Below are positions 17,831 through 26,700 of a DNA stretch of 64,000 nucleotides, piece by piece. A model generated the notes under the pieces. It saw only the letters and a program-made list of their open reading frames with translations, was not told where the DNA came from and did not search any database. Position 1 is the first letter of the stretch. Each line of letters starts with the position of its first letter. The DNA is from Flavobacteriales bacterium (GTDB lineage: Bacteria > Bacteroidota > Bacteroidia > Flavobacteriales_F > PHOS-HE28): NCBI GenBank assembly GCA_016710015.1, contig JADJLR010000006.1, positions 62,001 to 126,000 of the forward strand, in the 5' to 3' direction. The position numbers and the translations under genes are program-made.

Positions 17831-19135
17831 ATGCAACACGAGCGCGGATCCTGGGGCCCTGTGGCCGTGGTTACGTCCCTATTCTTCATGTGGGGCTTCA
17901 TCACCGTGCTTGTGGATTCCTTGATCCCGAGGCTTCGGGAAGTGTTCGAGTTGAGCTACTTCGAGGCAGGGTTGGTGCAATTCGCCTTCTTCATCGCCTA
18001 CGGTTTGGTTTCCATTCCTGCGGGTTGGTTGCTCACGAGGATCGGCTATAAGAACGGTATGCTGGTGGGCCTAGCGACCATGGGTGTAGGCTGCTTATTG
18101 TTCTGGCCGGCGGCGGGGCTTCGTCTGTTCCCCTTGTTCATGCTAGGTTACTTCGTTTTGGCTGCGGGCATGACCGTTCTGCAAGTTGCGGCGAATCCTT
18201 ATGTGGCGGTGTTGGGTGAGGAATCCCGGGCCAGCAGTCGCCTGAATCTGGCTCAGGCCTTCAATAGTGTGGGTACAACGATCGCTCCCATCATCGGTGC
18301 TCAATTCATCCTCAGTGATAGGATCCGATCCTCGGTGGATATAGATTCCTTGGGTGCTGCGGAACGTCTCGCGTACTTGAGCGATGAGGCTGCTGCAGTG
18401 CAAGGACCGTTCATCGTGTTGGCCGGAGCCTTGTTGGTGCTGGCCTTGATCGTTGGCCTGATCCATTTACCGCGCATCCTTGAGCCACACCGAAGCGGAA
18501 CGTATGCCGAAGCGCTTCGCAAGCCCGGCCTTTTGGGAGGTGCGCTCGGCATTTTCCTGTACGTAGGTGCAGAGGTGGCGATCGGGTCCTATCTCGTGAA
18601 CTATTTCCTTTCCATGGGTCTCGACGATGTGATCCGACACGATACGAAACTGGCAGGGATCGCTGGTACATTGCTCGGCAAGGACCTCGGTGGCGTGGAT
18701 GCGAAAGGTGTGGTGGGTGCATTTGTCGCCCTGTACTGGGGCGGTGCCATGATCGGGCGTTTTGCAGGGTCCTACCTCACCCGCGTGTTCAAACCGGAAT
18801 TGGTGTTGACCGTGTTCGGCCTTTCGGCGATCACCTTGGTGCTGATCTCCATGCGGTCCACCGGTACTGTGGCGATGTGGAGTATGTTGTCGGTGGGGCT
18901 CTTTAATTCCATCATGTTCCCGACCATTTTCACCCAATCCATTGCTGGTTTGGGCCAACTGAAGCCACAGGGGTCCGGCATTCTATGTACAGCGATCTGC
19001 GGAGGTGCCATCATTCCTCCCCTGCTCGGCGCATTGGCCGATGTCGTTGGCTTCAAGGTCGGATTCCTCTTGGTGGTCGGTTGCTACGCGTACATCGCTT
19101 TCTTCGCATGGAAGCTGAATCGGCGGCTCACATGA
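17831..19135 (+). CDS. FucP/NagP-type sugar:H+ symporter (MFS)
   Basis: The 434-residue, 12-helix major facilitator carries the FHS-family opening FFMWGFITVLVDSLIP and QVAANPYVAVLG in helix 4. The family imports fucose, glucose, galactose, mannose or N-acetylglucosamine with protons, and the substrate is not fixed by the sequence. The stop overlaps the start of a ROK sugar kinase by 4 nt, so uptake and phosphorylation are coupled. A box CATCTTTG, close to TAnnTTTG, lies 12 nt upstream of the ATG, preceded by TTG at a 22-nt spacing. Confidence 0.88.
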   Translation: MQHERGSWGPVAVVTSLFFMWGFITVLVDSLIPRLREVFELSYFEAGLVQFAFFIAYGLVSIPAGWLLTRIGYKNGMLVGLATMGVGCLLFWPAAGLRLFPLFMLGYFVLAAGMTVLQVAANPYVAVLGEESRASSRLNLAQAFNSVGTTIAPIIGAQFILSDRIRSSVDIDSLGAAERLAYLSDEAAAVQGPFIVLAGALLVLALIVGLIHLPRILEPHRSGTYAEALRKPGLLGGALGIFLYVGAEVAIGSYLVNYFLSMGLDDVIRHDTKLAGIAGTLLGKDLGGVDAKGVVGAFVALYWGGAMIGRFAGSYLTRVFKPELVLTVFGLSAITLVLISMRSTGTVAMWSMLSVGLFNSIMFPTIFTQSIAGLGQLKPQGSGILCTAICGGAIIPPLLGALADVVGFKVGFLLVVGCYAYIAFFAWKLNRRLT

Positions 19136-20040
19136 TCCTCGGCATCGATATTGGCGGCACCACTACCAAATTGGGTTTGGTGAAGGATGGCGTGGTGTTG
19201 GATCGGGTGCGCATCGCTACGATCGGCCATACGGACGAGCACCGATTCGCCGATGCCATCGCAGAGGCTGCCAGAGTGCTGATCGCGAAGCAGGTTGGAT
19301 CACGCCTGGATTCGGTCGGTATCGGCGCTCCCAACGCGAACCAATTGACGGGCATCATCGAAATGGCACCTAATCTGCCGTGGAAACACGACGTGCCTTT
19401 GGCGACCATGCTTACGGAACGCTTAGGGACACGGGGCGTATTGGGGAACGACGCGAATGCTGCGGCCTTGGGCGAATGGCGGTATGGTGCCGGTATCGGG
19501 TTCACGGATCTGCTGGTGGTCACCCTCGGCACCGGGGTGGGTAGCGGCTTTATCGTACACGACCGGTTGGTGCTGGGAAGCGCTGGAAATGCGGGCGAGT
19601 TGGGGCATACCACCTTGGTGATGGACGGCCGACCGTGTACTTGTGGACGTGCCGGATGTCTGGAGGCCTATGTGAGCATTCGCGGAATGCGCCAGACCTA
19701 TGCGGATCTCGGAGGCGATGCCGAGGTATTGAAAGTGGATGGTGTGAAGCCGATCGCGGAAGCTGCTATGAAAGGTGATCAGGAAGCTCACTTCACATTT
19801 CAATGGACGGCTCAATGGCTCGCTGTGGGATTGGCGAATGCCGTAGCCATCACTGGACCTGGGCGCATCGTACTCTTCGGTGGGATCACCCAAAGCGGTG
19901 AGTTATTGATGGCACCGTTGCAAACGGCTTTCCGAAAGGCCCTGCTGAACATCTACCAAGGGCGCGTGGACCTGGTGTTCTCCGCATTACCTGATGATGA
20001 TGCGGCGTTGTTGGGTGCGGCTGCGTTGACCACGCTGTGA
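19132..20040 (+). CDS. ROK family sugar kinase (glucokinase-like)
   Basis: Starting at the ATG that overlaps the transporter stop, the 302-residue product has the ATP-binding DIGGTTTK, the catalytic Asp in NDANAAALGE and the zinc-binding ROK signature GRPCTCGRAGCLEAY. There is no DNA-binding domain, so it is a kinase rather than a repressor. ROK kinases act on glucose, mannose, N-acetylglucosamine or N-acetylmannosamine. Context (a FucP-type importer and mannosidases) suggests mannose, GlcNAc or glucose as substrate. Confidence 0.88.
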   Translation: MILGIDIGGTTTKLGLVKDGVVLDRVRIATIGHTDEHRFADAIAEAARVLIAKQVGSRLDSVGIGAPNANQLTGIIEMAPNLPWKHDVPLATMLTERLGTRGVLGNDANAAALGEWRYGAGIGFTDLLVVTLGTGVGSGFIVHDRLVLGSAGNAGELGHTTLVMDGRPCTCGRAGCLEAYVSIRGMRQTYADLGGDAEVLKVDGVKPIAEAAMKGDQEAHFTFQWTAQWLAVGLANAVAITGPGRIVLFGGITQSGELLMAPLQTAFRKALLNIYQGRVDLVFSALPDDDAALLGAAALTTL

Positions 20041-20078
20041 GATGGATACTTTGCACACGGAAGGAGGGAATTCATTTT

Positions 20079-20354
20079 CACGCAGAGGCGCAGAGGGCGC
20101 AGAGAAATGCGAAATCCATACGGATCAATATGGTAACGGGGGATCATCTGGAACTAGGCCATCCGGGTGCATTGGAAGTTGAGACAGCGACGGAGTACAT
20201 ACACGCAAAGGGGCAGAGGGCGCAGAGAAATGCGAAATCCATGCGGATCAACATGGTAACGGGGGATCATCTGGAACTAGGCCATCTGGGTGCATTGGAA
20301 GTTGAGACATCGACGTAGTACATTCACGCAGAGGCGTAGAGGAATACGAAAGCC
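20079..20354 (+). repeat. Tandem 123-nt repeats: decayed copies of the GxxExxY 5' end
   Basis: Two near-identical units start at 20079 and 20202, and a third, 9 nt shorter, starts at 20325 and leads into the intact gene. Each unit holds a CACGCAGAGGCGCAGAGG-type leader followed by a copy of the first 20 or so codons of the GxxExxY gene. In units one and two these codons carry an extra G (ACGGGGGATC against ACTGGGATC) that breaks the frame. This accounts for the whole 314-nt gap after the ROK gene. Confidence 0.75.
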
Positions 20355-20738
20355 ATGCGGATCAATGAGGTAACTGGGATCATCCTGAACGAAGCCATCC
20401 GGGTGCATCGGGAGTTGGGACCTGGCCTGTTGGAATCCGTGTACGAAGCGGTATTGGCGAAACGGCTTCAACAGCGCGGGCTTTCCGTGGACCGTCAAAA
20501 GCCGATCACGATCACCATTGATGGGGAGGTCTATGGTGAGGCTTTTCGAATCGACTTATTAGTGGATGGTATCGTTATCGTAGAACTCAAATCCGTGGAG
20601 ACGTTGCATCCGGTCCATTTCAAGCAGGTCAAGACCTACCTCCGACCAACAAACCTCCAACTCGGCCTTCTGATCAACTTCGGAGAAGAAACCTTGAAGC
20701 AAGGATACCATCGCATTGTGAACAACCTCCGTGAATGA
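20355..20738 (+). CDS. GxxExxY protein (PD-(D/E)XK nuclease-like)
   Basis: The 127-residue product carries the name-giving motif in GPGLLESVYE and a PD-(D/E)XK-like core, FRIDLLVDGIVIVELKS, with the Asp and the ELK motif spaced as in that fold. The family is small, patchily distributed and often present in several copies per genome, and its function is unknown. The gene is preceded by tandem broken copies of its own 5' end and bounded by inverted arms. Its stop lies one base before the GH92 start codon. Confidence 0.85.
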   Translation: MRINEVTGIILNEAIRVHRELGPGLLESVYEAVLAKRLQQRGLSVDRQKPITITIDGEVYGEAFRIDLLVDGIVIVELKSVETLHPVHFKQVKTYLRPTNLQLGLLINFGEETLKQGYHRIVNNLRE

Positions 20739-20739
20739 A

Positions 20740-23658
20740 ATGAGCATTGCCATCTCAACCTCTGTGCCCTCTGCCCGCCTGCGTGAGTCCGTATTTACAT
20801 TCCTTCTTCTGCTTTCACTTCTCACGACTGCCCAAGCTCCAAACCCCGCCCGAGACCTCGTCAACCCATTCATAGGTACCGGTGGCCATGGCCACACCTT
20901 CCCGGGGGCCTGCGTGCCGAATGGTATGGTCCAGATCAGTCCAGATACCCGACCGGATGGCGTTATGGATTGGGACGGTTGTAGCGGATACCACTACAGC
21001 GATAGCGTGATCTACGGCTTCAGTCACACACACCTTAGTGGCACTGGGGTGGCTGATCTGTGCGATGTCTTACTGATGCCGATGAGCGGTACACCATCGA
21101 TGGATCCGTTGGTCTATCGGTCCCACTTCGACCATAGCTCCGAAAAGGTGCATGCAGGCTATTACCGGGCTTGGCTGCAAGATGAGCGCACGCTGGCCGA
21201 ATTGACCGCTACGGCTCGCTGCGGCGTACACCGATACACCATGCCACCGGGTGAGGACCATCATGTTGTGATCGATCTGATGCATCGCGACGAACTCTTG
21301 GCCAGCAGTATCCGGTTGGATGGCCAGGAGCTGGTGGGTGAACGGCGCAGCAGCTCATGGGCGCGTGATCAGCGGCTGTATTTCTGCATTCGCTTTGGTG
21401 CTCCGCAGGGGAAGGTGGAGATCGCCATGGGAGCGGCCAGGGATAGTACGAAGGCGATCATCAACGTGAAGAGCGAAGGCACCTCGGCCTTCATTGTCAA
21501 GGTCGGGATCAGTGCGGTGAGCATCGATGGAGCGCGAAAGAACCTCGACACCGAAGTGCCGGACTGGGATTTCAATGCCGTGCGTAAGCAAGCAGAGGAT
21601 GCATGGAATTCGAAACTGAACAGGATCGAGGTGCAAGGCGGAACGAAGGAGTCGCAACGGATCTTCTACACCGCGCTCTATCACACCTATGTTGCGCCAT
21701 ACCTCTTCAATGATGTGGACGGGAAGTACAGAGGTATGGATGGTGAAGTGCATCATGCGGATCACAACGTGTATACCGTCTTCAGCCTGTGGGACACATA
21801 CCGCGCCCTGCATCCGTTGATGACGATCCTGGAACCGGAGATGACCAGTGACTGGATCAAGACCTTTCTGCTACACTACCAACAGAGCGGTCGCCTGCCG
21901 GTATGGGAGCTGTGGGGTAACGAGACCGATTGCATGATCGGATACCACAGTGCGAGCGTGATCGCGGATGCGTATGTAAAAGGGATCCGCGGTTTCGATG
22001 CGGACCTTGCTTTGGAAGCCATGTTGGCGAGCGCCATGCGTGATGAACCGGGATTGAACGCCTATCGAACGAAGGGATACATCAGCAGCGAAGACCAAAG
22101 CGAGAGCGTGAGCAAAACGCTGGAATATGCATACGACGATCGGTGCATCGCACAGATGGCCTTCGCCATGCCACGGGAGTACGGCGTGGATCCCGAACGA
22201 GCGACCTATTTGGATAGCATCGCTCATGCCTTCACGGTCCGATCCTACAACTACCAGAATTTGTTCGATCCACGATCCGGTTTCTTCCAAGCGCGGCTGA
22301 ACGGCGGTTTCAAGGAGCCCTTCGATCCTTTCGAAGTGAATTTCAACTTCACCGAGGCGAATGCTTGGCAATATTCTCTGGCGGTACAGCAAGGCAAGCA
22401 ATACCTCATCGACCTGTTCTCCAATGACGGGCGAACCACCTTGGGTGATCACTTGGATGCCTTGTTCACTGCGGAAAGTGCTACGACCGGACGGGAGCAA
22501 TCGGACATCACCGGCTTGATCGGGCAGTACGCGCATGGCAACGAGCCCAGCCACCACATGGCCTATTTGTACAATGCCGTTGGGCGACCGGAGAAGACCG
22601 CTGAGTTGGTGCATCGTATCACTTCGGAACTCTACCACGATGCACCCGATGGGCTCAGTGGTAACGAGGATTGCGGCCAAATGAGCGCATGGTACGTGCT
22701 GAGCGCTATGGGCTTCTACCCGGTTTCGCCCGGGATCCCTTGGTACGAAGTGGGAATGACCCTATTCGATACGGTCCGGATCGATCTCGGCGGTGGCAAA
22801 GCCTTCACTGTGCAGGGGCGGGCCTCCAACGTGCGCACCGGCCAAGGGCGGATGCTGGATCACGCGAAGATCACGAACGGCGGAACATTGGATCTCGCCT
22901 CCAGAAACCCTGATACGAATGTTGCAGATACCACAGTATCCGTTCTGGTGAGCCCGAATTATCGGCCTTCGGCAGTTCCGTTCATCCAAGCGTCCTCCCG
23001 TGCCTTCAAGGATTCGTTGCGCGTCACCATCGACTGCCTGAATGGGCGCAGCTTCAATTACCGGTTGAACAAAGGCGCGGAAGTGGCCGTTCCACGTGGC
23101 CCGGTTTCATTCACGATCCATGGAAGTGCTACGATCATGGCATCGAACAGCGCGTCTCCAGTGGTTGCACAGTTCACGAAAATGGAAGGCGACCGCACGA
23201 TCACACTGGAGAGTGCCTATGCCAACCAATATGCAGCTGGCGGTTCGGTCGCGTTGATCGATGGATTGCGGGGAGGCCCCGATTTCCGGACCGGTGAATG
23301 GCAGGGTTTTGAGGGGCAGGATGTCGTGGCCATGATCGACCTTGGCAAGGAGGTGGAGCTGAAGCGCGTGGGTCTTGGAGCATTGCAGGACCAGAAGAGT
23401 TGGATCTGGTTGCCCAGTGAGGTCACGATCGCGACCAGCACCAACCAACGGCAGTGGAGCACCAGTGCGATCATGAACCCTGTCGACCCGAAGGTCAACG
23501 GATCGCTGATCCACGAGTTTTGGAGTAGACCAATTGATAGGAAGGTGCGTTATATCGCTGTCCACGCGTCAAGTGCGGGGCCCTGCCCGGATTGGCATCC
23601 CGGGAAAGGTGGGAAGGCCTGGATCTTCGTGGATGAGGTCCTTCTGGAAACCCGATGA
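20740..23658 (+). CDS. GH92 family alpha-mannosidase, secreted
   Basis: The 972-residue protein has the GH92 hallmarks: NPFIGTGGHGHTFPGA near the N-terminus, the catalytic region GNEPSHHMAYLYN and SGNEDCGQMSAWYVLSA. GH92 enzymes are calcium-dependent exo-alpha-mannosidases that trim mannose from N-glycans. The last 150 or so residues look like an F5/8 type C (discoidin-like) carbohydrate-binding module. A signal peptide (VFTFLLLLSLLTTAQA) follows a 17-residue leader. That leader, TSVPSARLRES, is encoded by the right arm of the GxxExxY unit, so the translation start has been rebuilt by that element. A GTG 9 nt upstream is an alternative start. Confidence 0.93.
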   Translation: MSIAISTSVPSARLRESVFTFLLLLSLLTTAQAPNPARDLVNPFIGTGGHGHTFPGACVPNGMVQISPDTRPDGVMDWDGCSGYHYSDSVIYGFSHTHLSGTGVADLCDVLLMPMSGTPSMDPLVYRSHFDHSSEKVHAGYYRAWLQDERTLAELTATARCGVHRYTMPPGEDHHVVIDLMHRDELLASSIRLDGQELVGERRSSSWARDQRLYFCIRFGAPQGKVEIAMGAARDSTKAIINVKSEGTSAFIVKVGISAVSIDGARKNLDTEVPDWDFNAVRKQAEDAWNSKLNRIEVQGGTKESQRIFYTALYHTYVAPYLFNDVDGKYRGMDGEVHHADHNVYTVFSLWDTYRALHPLMTILEPEMTSDWIKTFLLHYQQSGRLPVWELWGNETDCMIGYHSASVIADAYVKGIRGFDADLALEAMLASAMRDEPGLNAYRTKGYISSEDQSESVSKTLEYAYDDRCIAQMAFAMPREYGVDPERATYLDSIAHAFTVRSYNYQNLFDPRSGFFQARLNGGFKEPFDPFEVNFNFTEANAWQYSLAVQQGKQYLIDLFSNDGRTTLGDHLDALFTAESATTGREQSDITGLIGQYAHGNEPSHHMAYLYNAVGRPEKTAELVHRITSELYHDAPDGLSGNEDCGQMSAWYVLSAMGFYPVSPGIPWYEVGMTLFDTVRIDLGGGKAFTVQGRASNVRTGQGRMLDHAKITNGGTLDLASRNPDTNVADTTVSVLVSPNYRPSAVPFIQASSRAFKDSLRVTIDCLNGRSFNYRLNKGAEVAVPRGPVSFTIHGSATIMASNSASPVVAQFTKMEGDRTITLESAYANQYAAGGSVALIDGLRGGPDFRTGEWQGFEGQDVVAMIDLGKEVELKRVGLGALQDQKSWIWLPSEVTIATSTNQRQWSTSAIMNPVDPKVNGSLIHEFWSRPIDRKVRYIAVHASSAGPCPDWHPGKGGKAWIFVDEVLLETR

Positions 23659-23667
23659 ACCAAATGA

Positions 23668-23703
23668 GAACAACGAACCCGGCATGAGCCGGGTTCGTTG
23701 TTC
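23668..23703. terminator. Bidirectional terminator, 16-bp perfect stem
   Basis: GAACAACGAACCCGGC pairs perfectly with its complement across a 4-nt ATGA loop. It separates the convergent GH92 and CUB-like protein genes. Confidence 0.85.
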
Positions 23704-23719
23704 AAAAGAGAATTTGTGA

Positions 23720-26700
23720 TCAACGCGCCAACTGCACGCGTTGGGTCTTCACCCATTGCGAAGTCGTGAGTTGCACCATGTAATTGCCACTCTGAAGGCC
23801 ACGCATATCCACAGAATTGCGTGTGCCGCCGTTCATCAACAATGGCTGGTTCAGCACGGTGCGACCACTCATGTCCAAGACCCGCAGTTGGACTGGGCCG
23901 GTCACCTTGGATCCCAGTTCGATCTGCAGTACACCTTGGGTCGGATTCGGGTAGACCTTGAATTCACTCTTCGCAAGTTCTTCCACACTGATCGCACCGC
24001 ATGACACGTTCCACGCCAGTGGTGTCGTTACTTGCCCATCCTCGCAAGATCCGGAAGAGTTGGACTTGATGCGCAGCGTGATGTAGCGGCCAGCGTTGGA
24101 CGAATTCAACGAGAACCCTGTAAGATCACCACCATTGTTCCCTTGGAAGAGCAAAGGGGCGTTCTCATTTCGCCCATTGTAGATCTTGATGCTGTCGCCG
24201 GGTAGCATTTGACCTTGTAGGAAAGCGATCGTGATCGGCACATCTTCGGCCGCTTGGAACGTGTACCAGCGGTCCTCGTCGTTCTCGTAGCAGTAGCTGT
24301 AGTTATCGAAACCACAGGTCACTGAGATGCAATCCTCGGAGGCATAGGTCAGTGTATCACTCTCCGCGCGGCATTGCTCATAGGCACTGTTGTGTACTTG
24401 GAAGAGAGCGATGCTATCCACCGGGTATGGCCCGAAGTTGAAAACGCCAACCTCATTCGCTGTTTGTTCTTCTCCGGTCAACGTGTTGGTGATGGTAAGT
24501 CCATCCGTCCCTCCTACTTCCGTTACGATCACTTCGGCACCGAAGGAACGGTGCAGGCAGTCCGGCACAACGTTGAAGAGTACCGTCGGGTTGGTGCAAT
24601 CCAAGCAGTAGACCTCCCATTCCCATGGGTCGTAGGTCGTGGAGCCGCACTGGACCGACCCATCAGAGGTCATCTCCATGTACAAATTGTTGCCTGTGGC
24701 AGCTACATCAATGCCGTAGTATATGCCGCCCGTGCTAAGCACCGCACTACCTGTTGGGCCAAGTTCGTACGGAAAGAACTCAATACCTGTATGCTCGAAG
24801 AGCAAAGGCGAGGTGTTGTCCGGGCCATCGTAGATGCGCAGCTTATCGTAGGCGCTTCGCTCGATGGTGCCGCGCACGAAGGTCAGCCTTAAAGTGGTGG
24901 TGGATGACGCACTCACCAACTCGTACGCCCAGGCGTGGGTGTCACTCGCGCTATAACAATAGGTCTCCATGAGCGTCGGTCCAGGGCAATCGTAGAACAC
25001 AGGGCACAAGGGGTTCACCATATTGCCGCTGTATACGTTGCATAGGGAGTTCGCATCGTTCACGACAGTGACAGCCAACTCAGTTCCGGTCGGGAATGGG
25101 CCGATCTGGTAGGTGCCGGTCTCCGTGACCGCCAACGTATCGGTATTGAAGGTGTTGGCGATCTGTGCCTCCGGGTCACTACCCAACTCCGTGATGTCCA
25201 CGGCGATGAAGTATTGCTCATTCTCGCAGTCCTGCACGATCGTGAAGGTTGCGGTCACCGGAACGCAATCCAAGCAAGAGATACGCCATGCGAGTGCCTC
25301 CGGTTCGAAGCCATCGACACACGACGTGAACTCGTTGCTCTTCACGCGGATCGTCAGCAGATGTTCCGGGTTCGTCGTATTCACAAAGAGGTCCGTTACA
25401 TTCAGGTTGGTACCGGCATACAACTGGGGAGCATTGATGTTGCCACCATCGTAGATGATCAGCGAATCCCCGAAGAAGAGTAGCCCTGCATCGAAGAACA
25501 AGCCAAGGGGGAATGTCCCGGTGCCTTGGTAGTAGTACCGAAGGTCCACGCTGTTGTTGTAGCATACTCCATCGGTGACTTCCGTTCCGCAATCGATGAG
25601 CAGCGGGCATTCACCCGTATCCGTGATGTTCCCAAGTTGAATGTTGCAAAGGCTGCTGCTCTCATGCTCGACCACCACATTCACCGTATCATTCAGGGCG
25701 AATGGACCGAGTTCGGCCATGCCAACGGCAACGTCGATCACCGTTTGTGGATCGCCCCCATTCACGATGTATACGATGTTCACAATGGATCCATCACCGG
25801 TCGAGGTCACTTCGATAGGGATGCTGAATTGTTCGTTGGCACAATCGTCCACCACGGTATAACTCGCTTGTGGGAGGTCACAGTCCAAACAGACCACTTC
25901 CCATTCCCATCTATCGTAGGTCGCACTTGGGAATTCACCACCGCACTGCACCGATCCATCCGAACCCATATCCATGTAGATGCTGTTGCCAGTGGCGAAG
26001 ATGTCGATGGTATAATACCGAGGGAAGGTGTTGTTGATCGCGCTTCCGGCAGGCCCTAAGTTGTAGTTGATCAGTGTGTCATGGACGAATACGAGCGGTG
26101 CCGTGTCGTCCACTCCATCATAGATGCGAAGGCTGTCGTAGTTGTTGCTTTCGATCGTGCCTCGGAGGAACCGAAGACGCAATGTTCCGGTGCCGACCGA
26201 GGTGAACAACCAACTCCTGGAATCGCTCGGCTCGTAACAGTATTCGAACTGCTCGGGCTGCGCACCGCAGACGATCAAGTTCGGGCACAACCCGGGATCC
26301 ACGAAACTGCCGAGATCCACGCTACAGAAGTCGTTGTCCGCATTCTGTAGCACCACATGCACCGAGTCTCCATTCGGGAATGGACCCAACTCGGCGACTC
26401 CAACACCCAAGTCGACTACGGTCTGTGGGGCGCCATTGGCCACGGTGTACACGATCACGGCAGTTGCCGCATCGCCCAAGCCGGTAACGTCCACATTGAT
26501 CGTATAGGTCTCCGAAGGACAATCCACCTCCACAGAAGCGGAACCAGTGGGAAGCTCGCACGAACCGCAGGATACTTCCCATACCAATATGTCCACCTCG
26601 AATCCGCCATCGTCACAACTCGTGAACGCATTGGAAGTGAGTTCCATGAAAAGACTTCCGCTGGCGGCGAAGAATACCATTCCGCTGAGGTCCTCCGTGT

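Larger units (their letters stand above)
20077..20787 (+). mobile_element. GxxExxY unit flanked by inverted 28-nt arms
   Basis: The left arm at 20077-20104 (TTCACGCAGAGGCGCAGAGG...) matches the reverse complement of 20760-20787 at 23 of 28 positions. Between the arms lie two 123-nt direct repeats and one intact GxxExxY gene. There is no transposase. The right arm runs into the coding start of the GH92 gene. The boundaries are my estimate from the arms; no target-site duplication was identified. Confidence 0.5.

Noticed and set aside
20037..20318. A 93-codon open frame covering the tandem repeats
   Set aside because: It is a readthrough of two frame-broken copies of the GxxExxY 5' end with repetitive leader sequence between, not a gene.
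20077..20354. Direct repeats as a CRISPR array
   Set aside because: The repeat unit is 123 nt with no short repeat/spacer alternation, and no cas genes are near.
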